Source of the DNA: Phytoseiulus persimilis
Lineage: Eukaryota > Arthropoda > Arachnida > Mesostigmata > Phytoseiidae
Assembly (NCBI GenBank): GCA_037576195.1
Contig: CM075102.1
Location: forward strand, 18,968,745-19,032,744
Length of the DNA: 64,000 nt
Direction of reading: 5' to 3'
The position numbers were made by a program, and so were the translations under genes. The notes beneath the pieces were generated by a model. The model searched no databases. It was not told where the DNA came from and was given only the letters and a program-made list of their open reading frames with translations. Positions 1-13,659 of this stretch are shown here, in pieces; positions within the stretch are counted from its first letter, which is position 1, and each line of letters starts with the position of its first letter.

Positions 1-2349
1 GCGAGTTTTTCCGAGAGGTCTTCGAGGAGTCGAGGTTTTTATTCGCTGGAACTCATGAGAAGCTAAAGGCGACTCCTGTTGTGACTTCCTATCATTGGGA
101 GGGACGGAAATGAACCGACCACAACGATAGTGAATGATCCCATCTCCTTGGGTGCTTTAATGTTCGGTGGGGTTGTCTATCCTATCCTAGCTCAAAATAT
201 ATTGTAACACAGCAGTCCAATGAGCCGTTTGAAGCATGAAAACCCGTGAATCATTGAAACACATGGAACCCGTAGGAAGCACCGTCATTAGAAGTGCTTT
301 CCAGTGCCTAGAACTGCACCAAGCGACCTTGAGATTCATGCGGGGCTTGTCCACTCATCGTCAGTCGTTCACATCGTGGAGGTTTGGAGGCGGCCCCCTT
401 CCCAAGCTGAGGCGAAACAAAGTTCCAGAAAACTTTGCAATAGAAACAATTACTATTGCATGTAGGATTCCTCGGCAGGAACGGATATTAGTTTCCCCGA
501 ATCCCTCGCGATGCTTCCTGAGTTCGCTCCCGATAGTTGTGAGGTGCCGACAATCGAGGTTCCTCTCTTGTAGGCTCACATAGGGGTCGAAAGTTCCGCT
601 GGCGTTTCCTCATGAGGGCATCCGTTATTTGAGAAGCTCAAGCCATCACCGAATGACACTGCTGGACACAGGCTCACTATTCTCCATCGCGGATCCGGTC
701 AACTAGAACTTGAATTGATCATGCTACGTCATCCTGTCAGCTTTGTCCGAACATTCCTCATGAGTGGATCTGTATCCAGCCATCAAATTCTCAGTTTGTC
801 ATTCCAAGGCCCATTTGCTTCACATGAAAGCAGGACCGGGGTGGTCAGCAAGCCTGGAAGGAAGAGATAACTCATCTCTTCCTTGTAGAGAAGAGAGCTT
901 GCAATGGAATGGCCTTCCCCCACGGCGCGACAGGGCAATTGCGATCTATTCCAAGGATTCCTATCGTTCCCATACCCATCACGGAAGGAAGAATGTCCAC
1001 TTCGAGAATACATCAAGAATATCGACTGTCAGACTGTTAAATCCCTGGATCTATCGCGCTTATCAACATTCGTTGCGGTGTGGGTGCGGATAATTTATAC
1101 GCGGACACAGAGGAGGAAGGTTTTACGCCAGATTGCGGCCGTCTCTCAACGTGATCAACGAGCGAGAATCATCAGCCATATGAAGGAAAGGAAGACAGGA
1201 TGCTGGCTCGTGCTCTTGGCTTGTGACAACGAAGCTCGGAAGATCCTGCCGACGCGTGTTCAGCAGGCTACATAGTCGTGGGAGTCGAAGCTAGGTAAGG
1301 GGCTGGTTTTGAAATGCATCTCGCCGCATTAGCGTTCGAATAAGTCTCATCCATATAGTCCTAGGACTGTGATGTATCCGGCCGTGGAAGAACTGTTTAG
1401 CACGGCTCTCGACTCGGACATCCATTCTGTCCCAATGGAAGGACAAAACCTCAGATGCTCACGGAGACTCAAACCCCGAAGAGAGTTTTTCTCGATCCCT
1501 TTTCATGCGAGTGTCAGCTTCATCCTTAATTTTCAACCTCTTGGTCATGAGCTGATAGGCCGCCCAGGTTCCGTTCAAGTCGGTTTCGGTCCCAGAAAAT
1601 GACTTCGAGAAAATGCGGATCGTCAAGTTATGGTTCAGGTCCCGCCCAGGGGATCGTGGACTGTAGTTACGGTGGGCCATTCATTGAGTTTGGAGCCGAT
1701 TCTCCTCCGGAACACCGACGGAAGCCCGGCTCGGGGTTTTCCCGCCCTCGAGGCCGAGGGCCTATTGAGTCCCGGTCGAGCCGCCCTCAAAACAACGTTT
1801 TGACGGAACGCCGTAGACGCGAGGATCTGAAGTCTACCGGTTTGGGACGAATATTAGAGGAAGGTTTTCTAAGAAAACTAAGCCGGTGGACCATAGGCCG
1901 TCGAGGTGTGGCGCATGCGTTTGCGGTGCAGGGCGTTGACAGGCCACTCATTTGGTCTTGGCCCAGTTGCCAGAGAAGGTGTTCCCGAACCTTGGGACTG
2001 GAAACCCCCCTAACTCCCATCTCCTCGTTTGATCGGTTTTCCCGATGCCTGTGAGAACTTAGAAATAGGCCGAACCACTGCGTGGGAGAGGAGGCTGTCG
2101 AATATCTCGTCCCGTCTGCATTTCTCTCGCTCCCTGGGATGGTAATTCACGGGGCTCATTGTCGAGAAACTGGGCTCACAAATACATTGTGTCCAAAATC
2201 AATCCTTTGTCGATGACTTGGACAAGAAGCGAGTCGTTGTCGGGTTCTGTTCCGAAGCTCATCTGAGAGCCATTCGGATGCCAGCACTGGGACGGAAAAG
2301 CATAATTGAACGATCATTATGCGTGGGTGACGGCATGGTGTTCTTCCAG
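1..2349. other. Region without a supported gene (window start)
   Basis: Open frames of up to about 150 codons occur on both strands here. None shows a recognisable domain, and none has splice borders that join in phase to the gene starting at 2350. Further 5' exons of that gene are expected somewhere in this stretch or outside the window, but I cannot point to them. Confidence 0.4.
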
Positions 2350-3650
2350 GGGAATCCCGGGTGAAATGGCTGAGTCCCGGTGTGAAGAACAAGCCTCAGA
2401 ATTTTTTTCGGGTGAGTCCGTTTATGGATCAGACAATTATCTAGCTCTGTGCTGCCGCGAGATCCTACGAAATGGTCATTCCCTGTTTAGGAGCCCAATC
2501 CGTTCCTCGATTTCGCAACCGTAGTGGATTTTCCGGCCGAGCAACCTTCTGGTTCTTGGAATCGTAAATCGGACCGAGGTGAAACCGTGCGTTGCTATCT
2601 CGTGAGAAAAGCAACGCAAGGGCTCTGAGATTTCCCTGAATTCACCTCCTGATGACATAGCGGGGATGGTCCAGAGGCGAATGATCTGGATCCTTCTATC
2701 TGGAAACTGCTCTACCCACTACTTGTGGGGCGAAACACCAATTGAGCTCGTCAAACTCATGGAAGAGTCTGCTGTTCCGTCCCCGGGTCGAGGATTTTCC
2801 ATGATATTCTCTAGTCCGATTCCAACCGCTCCGCGGACGTGAAAATTTCAACTCCCCCAGTTCGTCCCTCGAAGGGATATCTCCTGATCGGAGCTGGTAT
2901 GTGTTCTTTACGTCTCACTCACGCGTCGTTGCTTTCAGCCCTCGAAGATCCGAACCAAGCGTCGAGAACCGAGGAGCCGGTTTCAAACCTCGTGAAGCGG
3001 AGATTCATCAAGAACAACGAAGCGGACTTCTTCGGTGATTCAGGTTAGGAGCAGCCGCAAAGCGTCGGTTTAGCTCTCCTCGGATTACAATCGAAGCAGA
3101 GGACAAGAGCCGTGATATCCGTGTTCCTGTTTCAGGAGAGATGATCTCACCGATTCCGAGGAAACCAACGCAAGTGTGGAGTTCGGGCGCGAACGAAACT
3201 AAATCCTTCGGGCTGCCCGACAACTTCGAAGCTGACGATCCGGATGATTCTGAAGGGGATGACGTTGATAGGAATGACGTGAGCTCAGATAGTGCCTCGG
3301 GGAGCACCACCGAAATTCCGCCTGATGCGACAACAAAAATCCTCGATGAAGGTCTCATAGTACCGCCCACGGAGGAAGAGATGAACCAAGAGCGGACCTT
3401 CAACTCTGTGGAGGCCATCGCTGGCGATAGTTTCGCTACGGCAGCAAAAGCTGAAGATCTTCTTACCGACACAGAGCATTTGGAGCAGGAAACTCCGAGG
3501 ATAACGAGCAACGCTGTACCGCAGCTTGAGGTGCCTGACAGGGATCATGCAATTCCCGAAGGTTTCGGAGACATGTTCGTGTTTATCGTCCTGATTTATT
3601 TCTGCGTGAAGTGGATTACCGAATCAGAATTTCGTTATGGCTTTGAATGA
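2350..3650 (+). CDS. 3' exons of an acidic protein with a hydrophobic C-terminus (unrecognised)
   Basis: Four exons join in phase: 2350-2411 (least certain), 2861-2896, 2939-3043 and 3136-3650. The borders are good: TTCTTCCAG acceptor at 2349, GTGAGT donor after 2411, GTATGT after 2896, GTTAGG after 3043 and TGTTTCAG before 3136. Together they give about 238 residues of a C-terminal part; the start codon is not seen. The middle is strongly acidic and rich in Asp, Glu, Ser and Thr (for example DDPDDSEGDD), as in a disordered linker. The end carries a short hydrophobic stretch (FVFIVLIYFCVKW) about ten residues before the stop, so the protein could be tail-anchored or single-pass. I recognise no family. 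The stop at 3648-3650 directly abuts a polyadenylation signal. The composition, the phase agreement and the AATAAA support a real gene; the function is unknown. Confidence 0.6.
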
Positions 3651-3656
3651 AATAAA
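3651..3656 (+). other. Polyadenylation signal AATAAA
   Basis: A canonical AATAAA begins at the base after the TGA stop of the acidic-protein gene. It implies a 3' UTR of only a few tens of bases and marks the end of that transcription unit. Confidence 0.55.
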
Positions 3657-6600
3657 CGTGGGCTTCCAATCAATATTTCTATAAACTCCATTGATACAAC
3701 ATTCGTATCGTTTCCGCGTCCCTCCTCACTGGAGAAGAATTCTTGCCTGAAGTGTCCATCTATTCCAGGATTCTCTCTAACCAGATGGACTGAGCATTCG
3801 GTACCACCCGCAGAGAGCAAGTATACTAGTCAATGGATACTCCCTCGCTGTCTGATGCGAGTGACTGCTGCACATCCGCTCCCAAAGGTCGTGGTTGAAC
3901 ATCCTGAGCGATGCCTCGATCCGTCGTAGATTCCGTGCAGGTTCAACAGTCCGGCCATGACTACCGTCAAAACTGCTACAATGACATTCAGCACAGCACA
4001 TGTCACGCAAATTAAAGCCGAGATATAGCCAGTTTGCAATAATGGTATCTTGAGGTCTGATGTCCGTTCCCGTTCCGGCAGAACCGGGCCTTTCGATCAA
4101 CCACCCCCATTCAGAAACGTATCTGAGGAGCTTAGTGTTGTGATCTAGCTTCGTACGAGAAATCCAAATCATTCCACAGAGGATCCGTTACCGCATCTCC
4201 CTTAAAGGTCTTGATCAGGTGGTCTGCCCTGCATACGGATGCAGGTCGAACTCCTTCCGAGTAGGAGAGCTCGCATTCAATTATCAGCTGAGAATCTTCT
4301 CCGGTAGCGAGAGCGCCGAAACGATCATATATTGTTCCATCCGGAATCCGTTGAGAACGAGTTCGAGAAGAGCGAGTGTTTCCTCTAATATTGCTGTGAC
4401 CGCACCCCCTTCTCCATGCTTCATATAGCCGGTTTCGACAGCGGGACGGAATCATTTATGATCGGACTCAGATAATTATGATGCGTTTTCCCTGATACAA
4501 TAAGTTTTAATCCTCGAGCGGTGACATTCCGACGGCCGAACGTAAGAGCGAACTTCCGTGGACGCAGTCTTGCTCACTTGAGTTCTCATGGGACCGATAT
4601 CGGATTTCCTTGAACGGAGACCCGCTCTCAGAGCCTGATTGTGTGCTCTGCACCGTTCCAAACGATATGATCCATGGCCCTGCTGGCGTTCTCCGCTCTC
4701 CCACCACGGATTCTGGAAGGTTAGCCGCGTTCAGTCTGAGCGTAGTTCTGCGAGTCCCGGTCGGCGAACTCCAAACCCGCGCTGAACAGAGGGAAGCAAT
4801 TGAATGAAACTTCGCCACGAGCCAATGGCGTAGAGCTAAGTCATCTCTGTTGAGATGTACTCGGTTGAAACAGGTTTTCATAGAAGATACCCAAGCATTT
4901 GATGATGCTCTCGGGGCGAATGTCCGGAGAGGCGGCCACTTATTGGGCTCTCCTGGGGCTCGTGTTCCGCCGTGCAACCAATGGATCACACGATTGTAGG
5001 AATCGTTCGCCGAGTCCCCGGAAGCTTTGTTTGGGAATAAGAGTCGTTGACCGTCTTGTCCTTTGGTAACCGACCGGAATGTAAGGAATATTGCATGCAG
5101 AAGGTTCGAAGGCTTTCTTTGACTGAGCCCTTTGCGCTCAGTCCCCTCTCCGCGGTTTCTGTCGGGATCCGAGGCTCTTCACGTTTAGGCTCTCGGGGCA
5201 CGGAAGCTCTAATGGCTCCGTCTCGGAAGAGTGGAATCTCATTGAGTCAACAACGATCGAGATCTGCCGCGCTCCGTCGGAGGCGCGAAGCGGTGTCCTT
5301 CGGAGGATGGCAAAATCGAGCTCGACCTTTCCAGCCATCGCACTGATATAGGCCGAATTCGCTTCACAGCCCCTCTCCTTCCGCGAGAGTTCTAGATGAC
5401 GAGAATTCCGAACTCGATTCTGTACGAAGGAGAGATAAAAGTCCTCGGTGGCTTCATGCGTCGCGGAATGACGAGCTGAGTGACTCTGTCTCGATGCAGC
5501 GAATTCTGGTCGCTGAAAGAGTTAAGCCGATTCCACGGGAGCTGCTTGGCATTTTGCGAAATGCACCATAGAACGAGGCGCCTCCCAAGAACACCCCAGT
5601 TACATCGCATAAAGCACGTTCTGGCCCGAAACACCTTGAAAATTCTGAAATGCACTGTAGAGAAACTCGCCTCCATCTCCGTCAGCTAGCGCTTTTTCAC
5701 TTCATCCTGCAGCTCCTCGTTTTCGGTCCTAGAAGCCGCGTATCCCATATGGCTCCGAACCCGTGGGTGCAACCAATCCCGAAGCTACAGAGCCGGTCTA
5801 TGCATGGCAAACGCTCATGGAATTTACAGCAATGGCCGGCGTATAAGATGCGTCCCCAATTTCCTAGACGATACCTAAAATTTCGACTTCCTCCAGTTGT
5901 CTCATTTTATAAGCCGCACCACCGTCCGATCACGGCAGGAAAAAACGGGAACGATGCCGCCAGCGATGCTGGCACGAGTTTATTTGAGACCTTCTCGGGA
6001 ATCCGGGCTCCGCGGAAGCCCAGCATCTCACATTCAAGACAAATTCATTCCAGCAGAGGTAATAAACTTGAGCACTGTGCGAAGCACGCCTGACAATTTT
6101 CCCGATCGCTTGCGCTTGAGAATCCTCATCGAAATTCCGCTCCACAAAATCTCCCGTCAGAACTCATTCCGATTGGTTCGAGTTGTTCTTGAATACTGCA
6201 ACATTTCCTGAGCCGTCCAGAGCGTTCCTTGTCCCAAACGACCCAAACGACTTTGCTCTTACTCCCGAGAGATGGGGAAAATCGACAATATACCGAATTA
6301 CCCGTTTCTTCCTGCGGGAAATGAAACAGCTCGCAGGCGAACGGCCAAGGCTCCAATTAATCCCCCGACTCGAACTACTCAGGTCATCCACCCTCGAACA
6401 AATACCTACCTGATGAACCCGGGAATCCATCGCACTAAATGGCGCTGCAGCTGTCCCGATCAATAATCTTCCCTGCGCGTCCCAATCACGAGGCCACTTG
6501 GTGCGATGATCGTTTTTCTCGCCTCCCTGGTTGGTGTTGGGCCTTACGGCGATTTCGACAGCCATTCGCTTGATTGCGCTCTCATGAGATCTTTGGACGG

Positions 6601-8503
6601 TTCGTTGACTGCCACGTCGAGGACCAGACGTCAGATCACCTGGCGAACCTGTCTCCCCTAACCTCGTGCTCGGAAGCCTGGAGACTCAGAGAAGTTGTTT
6701 TGAGTGGTTAATCGTCCGTTATCCACCATTCTCCATCATGCGCGGATGGAAGAATGAAAAAAAAAACGAATCGATGTGGATGTCTCCGAATCTCTACACA
6801 AGCAGCCGACTTCTTTCCAAGGTGAAGCTGAAACCGGGGCTCCGATTTTGATTTTCAAACGAAAATCTACATCGAAAAATAATTTCGCCGAGCGTCCGCA
6901 CGAAAAATAGGATGGATCAAGAAGGATTGCTGGTCCAATCGAATGGAATAAAATGGCGTATTAAAACGGTAGTGAAAAAAGTGAGGTTGTAAAATGATTA
7001 ATGAAATAGGGAGGGGAATGAGTGGGGCCTTCGCAACGTGCGCTTCTGCATAGGAAATTAACGTGGGATAACACCGACGTCCATCGGAGTAATGACCTGG
7101 AGTTTCGATAAGGAATGAAAATACTCGCAGTGAGATCAGCTTAGTTAAAAAGTCCCGCTCATACTCCACACAGCATAGGGAAGAGTTCTGGAACGCTCTC
7201 GCGAATCGTTTATTCCGAAGAACGCTCAGCTACTTACTGGACAGATTTGGATTGGATGAACTGTGAGGATAGATATAACTTCCCAACAGAGTTCAGGGCT
7301 CAGTGAACCGTAAGAGAGAAGAGGTCGGGGAGTCATACTCTTATTCCGGAATCTCATTTCTTTGGAACAGATGCAGCTTTTCGGAAAACCGTCACGGGAA
7401 CTTCGATCACCGTCCCTTCCTCGATTTGGTAGTCATCGATTTGGTAGTCCCTGATGCGATCGAATCAAAACCGGTATAAGCCCTGGGAAAGGGTGTTAGT
7501 CATTCGGAGTGGAATGGATGGAATCGTAGGGAAGCCTGAATTATGCTCATGCACTATATTGAACCTGAGACATGAGACCCACCTTTGCAAAAATTACAAG
7601 ATTTTAAGACCAGCTACGACGAAGCAGCAAAGCAGACTCCTTCGATGTTACCGGGAATCGCGGAAATAAAAATCTCGGACACGGAGCGAAAAGTGCACCA
7701 CTCATGTCGGAGGAAAGCGCCCTCGGAGGAGAATTCAATATGATGCTGAATTTTGTTTAGAGTGGTGCCGCAAATCGTGACTGTCAGCGCTCTGTGAAAG
7801 AGAACTGTTGGTAGGTGCAATACTGGATTCTCAGTTCTCCACATTGGTCATCCCTCCTTCGGATCGAAGATACGCCTCTTCCAAAACGATTGAATCTCAA
7901 AATGGTGAACAAAAAACCGTGCTGCCCGGAAGGATGGGAGCGCCACGTTTTGAATGGAGTCCGGCATTCGCCCGGAATTAAGGTGAATCTGAGTAGCGCG
8001 TGGGATAGGATCGTGATTAGAGGGAAGGGGGGGGGGCGATCGCCTCCACCCTGTAAACGGCACTGTCCGCGGATGAATGAACACTGGGCTCAACGGGAGC
8101 TGGTTGTCCGGAAGAGGGGAAGTCAAGAATACGCGAATAGGAAGGCGAACCAGTCACAGGTACATCAACGACGTTGAGGGTTTGCCATGTTGGTGACATG
8201 GGACGCACCTTCCGCCGCGTGGTGAGTCGAGCAAGCGACGATCCGACTGCCAAGAATGTTCACCTTTAGGATTATCGGGGATTCGAATACTGTTCCAAGC
8301 AAACGGCCGTGCCTTTAAATCGGCAAGGGAGGAGGGAGCGGAGGTCACTGCAATATGCATTTAGCCGTGCCGTTCGAGGTGAAGCTGCGAAATCCTTCCT
8401 CAAGAAGAGCGCACCTCGTGGACCACAGAATACACGTGAATATCGGACCGCTTCGCATCCTGAGCTCTTAGACCGCTTCCATCACTGAAACGTTTTTTTT
8501 TTT

Positions 8504-8548
8504 CTTGGAAGCACAGACGGAGACCTCTTGGAAGCACAGACGGAGACC
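8504..8548. repeat. Two-copy tandem repeat, 23-bp period
   Basis: The unit beginning CTTGGAAGCACAGACGGAG occurs twice in direct succession, directly after a T-rich run. The two copies are identical over about 22 bases, so the duplication looks recent. Confidence 0.8.
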
Positions 8549-8940
8549 GCTCGGAAGATTCAGAGCCGTCGCCGAACGGAGTCCACGAGACCTTTGCTCA
8601 GGGACGAAAGGGTCAGGAAGCTGGTGGCGGGGAACTATGTATTATCGGCACCGGCCATTCACGGGCATTCATCTAAAATGCTGATCTTGACTGATGTAGC
8701 CGGCGCCGGAAACCCCAAAGTAAAACGTGCAGACGTGAATGAAAGCAGTCGGAGCAGCTCCCCGTCGAGCATCGATGAGGTGAAAGTGCATGCACAACGA
8801 AGACCTGAGGGAACGCGAGCCGATCCGCGGCAAGATGCTGCGACCCACGGACGTTTCGAGCTGATGCTTCTCACGAGGACTCCCAGGACTAACTCAGCCA
8901 AATGTCGTTGCGCACAATAATGAGAGGAGAACGGCGCTAT

Positions 8941-8996
8941 GGCGCTCCCGAATAAGGAGCCGCGAATGGGGGCACTCCCGAATAAGGAGCCGCGAA
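8941..8996. repeat. Two-copy tandem repeat, 30-bp period
   Basis: A 26-base unit containing CTCCCGAATAAGGAGCCGCG occurs at 8941-8966 and again at 8971-8996, with one mismatch in the fourth base. The core CTCC..GGAG is itself a small inverted repeat. Confidence 0.8.
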
Positions 8997-11900
8997 ACGT
9001 TTCGAGTGGGGACGCTAAGCTCCCTCCTCCGCCTCGCGTATTCGGGCTGTACCCTTCCACCGCTACCAAGCGGGCACCGCAACGAAATGAAGTAAGTTCA
9101 ATAAAACCGACGAAGAGACCAGAGGAAAGTTGTATCGTGTTGTTCTCCTTCTGCCAGTGACCCACGTCAGCCGTTGACAGCTCTGAGGAATCAATAATTT
9201 GAACTTTCCACCTGCTGAGATGAACCAAACTGCAGATCCACTCGTACAGATCAAGACCTGGCTAGCCGGAGACTCCGCTCGCTGAATCTCAACGACAACG
9301 TATCCCTGGACGTTCCGACCGGGCTGCAAAACCTTCACGAATTTAGCTCCCTGTCTCTGGCGGCCAACAATACAGCAAGTTGAATTGGTCAACATTAAAC
9401 GGCATGCGAATGCTTCGCTCGCTGAGTCTTGAGCATGGTGGAGAACCTCGCCATTTTTAATAGAGAAATTACACTTTGGATCAACGTGAGATCTCTGCCG
9501 TGATCAATCTGTCGTCGTATGTTTAAATCCGGAGGTATTGCTACTCGGAAGTTCTTCACTGATCGTACAGCGCATCGTCTTCGGCCCGAGTGAAGTGAGA
9601 GAAGAACCTGAATGAGCCAAGACATGGAGCGAAATGAGCATGATTCCGAGAGTTGGAGGAAAAATTGATGCCCTTGGAGGACAAAAGCTTCAGCCTTCGT
9701 TCGTCGGTAGCTGAGGGAAGCTGTGAGACGGAAAAGGTTGAGAAACACTGGTCCAAAGGTAATGAATGGGTTTGTTCTGCCTCAAGTTTTTCATTGATAG
9801 AGGCAGCATCTTCGCTGTACGACTCCATCAGGGGCGGGAACTTCGGCAAGTATTTTCGGAATTTCCTCCTCCCCAGGCTGTGATTCTATTCAACGATAGA
9901 TACAACAGATGCGAAGCATGTCGCATCAGAATGGGAACAAGAGCGAGGCGAGGAAGCTTGGAAGCGAATAATACTCCCATCAGTGAGAGCTGGGCTTCCT
10001 TTCAGTCCTAGAACAAACAACCCTCGTCACGAATGAGTGTTATACGTGACGAAAGGCTCAAACAACTTCATGAGGTTCGGCAATCGAAGCTGTTCTCATG
10101 CAGACGGGGCTTCATGGCAGCAGGTTTTGTTCTGCTCTCTCAGTGAGCGAATAGTTCCTTCTGAAGAGTTCCACCAAAACCCATGGAGGCCAGAAGAAGT
10201 GTCTCTCTCGCCTCGATATACAACTTCTCTCACCCGTCAGACGAATATTTCACGAAAATCTTCGCATCTGAGATAATTCTAGGTGCGCTGAATCCAACCC
10301 GACAAACCTGAGCAAAAATGCGGGGCACCCAGAGCAGCTCGCGCTCTTATACGTCTGTACCTAAATCCTGGTGCGGGTCTGGTCTGCTGCTGGAAGATTG
10401 GGAGATATTCACCGCTCCAGGTGTATGAGCCCGCCGATGAAGGGGACCTCCGAGTGAACAGCGTGCGAAATCCTCGCTCGAGTCGATCTGAGGCGGAATC
10501 CGAGGAATCTCCTCTACACAGCGCCTTTCATCTCAGATATTCTTTGCGAATCCACGTTGTTGATTTTCTAGGATCGCCCTGTGCTGGGGTTCCGGAACGT
10601 GGCGTACCAAACGATCATGGATCTGATATCGGGTTGTACCGCATCTCTGTCATTATTTGGAAGCGACATTCGTTTGAATGGACGATTGACAGGGCCGCGG
10701 GTTGAGAGAGCCTGCAAGGATCAGAACTCCAAGTTTCCTCGCTCGACAAAGCTAGTGACGACTGCGGAAGTGAAATTTGGCCCGAGACGATCCCTCACGG
10801 GGAACACAAGGATTTTCCACATCTCTCACCGATCGAAACGGCTCTGTCTCTCACTTTGCGCTAACCGTTCCCTCTGAACTTCCGACTTACGGGAGACAGC
10901 ACTCAGAGAACGCAGCGGACTTGGAGAGGCGACGCTCATAGTTTGCTGGAACCCTCTGGTTCCTGACCATGGATTCCTGAATCGGGAGAATCGGCTGCTT
11001 TGAAGTCAGGAAATCAGGAAGCTTTGTTTTGGAATCGAAGTCTGAAGAGTGATCACGTGGGGACGCAGCAAGAGGCTGGCGAGGCTACAGCCCATCCTCA
11101 AGCCTCGAGACTCATGCTATCCAAGCCTCTTTGGCTTGCGATCCCCCACCTATTCTTTGTGCCGCTAGGGCGTTCACATACTTTTCAGATGGCTCTCATG
11201 GTCTTGAACGCGGGTCCCGGACGAGAATTCGAGTGACTCGATAGAGTGATTTTCCGAAATAATTCCATCATCACCTGCGAATAATCCGCTGCAATGAGGC
11301 TATAATTTCGGGAAACGCCTGAACTCTCTAGTTATGACCGAAGAGAGGTTGATTGGCTTGACTTCGATGCGCATGGACTCGGACATTGCCGCCACTGCTC
11401 ATGAAACGCTTGACATTCTTGCATTGAATCTGAGAATGTTGGATCCGGTATTTTGGAATGAGTCATCGAATCAGCTGTGAAGTATGGGATGTTGCCCTCG
11501 GACAAATGAATGGTAGATTTCCAACAACTCATTCATTTCCGTGGGGCAGGACGTGCATGGGTTCGTGTGTGATATCCCAACAAAGATAGCAGCGATTCTT
11601 TTCCTCAATTATAACAGGAATGTTTCATCGGTCGTATACAGATTCCTACGGATTTTGCTTTCCATGGTGTGTCTTCTCCGTGCATCCCAGGGTTGCCAGC
11701 CAGGGACTTGCCGAGTTGATAAGCCTAGGTAACTTCGACTCCTGTGAATTCTGTTAAGCTTGGCGAGCTCAAGAAAACGCAACGAAGAGCCTCAGTCCGA
11801 TCAGAGAACGTAACGGGAGTACGTAAAGCGATGAAGCGATTCTCGCGTGAGTCCAACCGGCGAGAATCGAGGTTCTGTTTGGAATAAGAGCGCTTTCGTT

Positions 11901-13125
11901 AAAGGCTTCCCGGTGAAGTCAGTGGGGAGTCAGGAACTCTCGGTCGGTTTGTTTACAGATCTCGAGCTCTTCCTCTCCTATGGGTACAATTGTAAAATTC
12001 AAAAGTCCAAAATTTCATTTCATTTCCACTTTCTATTTCTCCAAGAATTCGGAGCTGTAGCACGAACGTCGTTTGGAGTTCGTATCATCTGCTTCGTATG
12101 TTCTTATTGGAAGTCTCGAAAATGCGGTTCTCAGCTGTTTTACGTCAATCATTGAACTGTGCAAAATTAACAAGCGTCTTGTGTCATTGGACTCTTTTGA
12201 CAATGTTCGAGCTCCCTCAACTCTGCCGGCGAGTGCTTTGTTCCGTGAGGTTTCGTGTTTCGTCGGTGACATCTGACTGCAAACAAGTGGTTTTCGTGAG
12301 ATTCGAATTGGGTTTCGCGTCTAAAAGTACCGTAATGACTGCGTAGATCGGGCTCAATGCATTGTGGTCGAGTGCACGGAATCAGATTTCTGGGACGTCG
12401 ATGGTGCCAAACTCGTTGCTCCTGCACCTACACGCTAGCTTTCTGAAATATATGCCGTATCCTGCGAACGGAAGGAGCTCTGGACGACGACTTGGAAAAC
12501 CTCTGGAATTTTGTCGCTGTGAGCTAGCGCTGCTTTTCGGGCTCCGTTGTGAAGCACCCCCAACTGGCTTCAATTCAGAACTCGAATAGCCACGCTCCCC
12601 CACAAGAGCGGGATTTTCGAAGTATTGGTAGCCGACGGGATGAGTGCCGTCACTTTCGGAGAAAGATGTAACGACCCACTCGGAAAGTTCAACCGCTCAG
12701 GTGGTCTTACTTGTTGTTCTAGCGCCTTATATGCTTGAGGAAGCTAAGTAAAAGCTTCTACTCCGGATTTCTCTAGGAATTGAGCACCACGAACGATCTC
12801 CTGGTGCAAATCAAGACACTCTCGAGCTACCGTTGAATCCAGTCAAACGAGATCAGCTCAGACAGAGCAGCGGGCTCAGTTTCGAGCGATTGTCAGCTCC
12901 ATTACAACTGTGTTCTTCTTCCAGATTCGCTCATCAATCAAACCTGCCCGCGGGGAATATCTCTATTCAGATGGGAGATGAATGAAATAAAGATCGCGTT
13001 CCTTTCATACATCTTCTGGGATCAGACACGATGACCAATGCTGCGTTTCTTCCTATATCTTCTAATTCCGCCTCGGAAATGCTGCTCCGATTGGGAACTT
13101 ACTGTACTCTTCTCGGCTCTTGCAG

Positions 13126-13657
13126 TCATGCTCTCTCGACAAGATGATATTTTACATCCATTTTCATTCCGCTGCAATTTCTGCCCCCTCCGTTTCAACT
13201 CGGCGCAATTCCTGCGGAAACACAAAGCCAAGGTCCATGGAGAGCCCCTTCCATACAAGTGCCCTCGATGCACTTTTTCCTCCGCGGACTACGCTTACTT
13301 TCGGTGAGTTAGACCATCAGCCTGATGGACGTGGTTCGGCAGAGCGGATACCAGAATGTATTTCTCAAGTATTCATTGAACACGCGATGAATCGAATGAA
13401 TGTATTCATCAGAAGTCCTCCATCGCCAGTAACGAAAGTTCCGTCCCTTTAGCCGTCATCTTCTGATGCACTCGGAAGTCAAACCTTTCGGATGTACCTT
13501 CTGCTCCTACGCCTCCGCCTACAAACACAACCTCAAGTCCCATATCAAGAATATGCATGGAGAATATCTCATGAAGTGTCCGCAGTGTTTCGAGAAATTC
13601 ATAACGAGCGACGAACTCGAACGACATATACGCTATCAACACTTCATGACCAAGTAG
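13126..13657 (+). CDS. C2H2 zinc-finger protein, last two coding exons
   Basis: Exons 13126-13303 and 13453-13657 are joined in phase by a 149-base intron (GTGAGT donor, CCCTTTAG acceptor), with a TAG stop at 13655. They encode four consecutive C2H2 fingers, each with C-x2-C-x12-H-x3/4-H spacing. Finger 2 is split by the intron between its penultimate residues and its first histidine (...AYFR / RHLLMH). The first finger follows only about 16 residues after the exon start. Such arrays usually bind DNA in the nucleus, and the spacing between fingers is shorter and less regular than the Krueppel TGEKP linker type. Either the ATG at 13128 starts a small protein of about 126 residues, or, more likely, the acceptor TCTTGCAG at 13125 means earlier exons exist. 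The target and orthologue cannot be told from this fragment. Confidence 0.85.
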
Positions 13658-13659
13658 AC

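Larger units (their letters stand above)
3660..13125. other. Long region without a supported gene
   Basis: I read both strands across about 9.5 kb. Open frames are short (the longest is 189 codons, minus strand, 8659-9228), have no family signature, and lack paired splice sites that keep phase. Small tandem duplications near 8.5 and 8.95 kb are listed separately. Upstream exons of the zinc-finger gene at 13126 may lie in the last few kb but were not identified. Confidence 0.4.

Noticed and set aside
8659-9228. 189-codon minus-strand open frame
   Set aside because: It spans the tandem duplication at 8941-8996, which creates repeated residues (GSLFGSA). A plus-strand frame is equally open, and no motif is seen.
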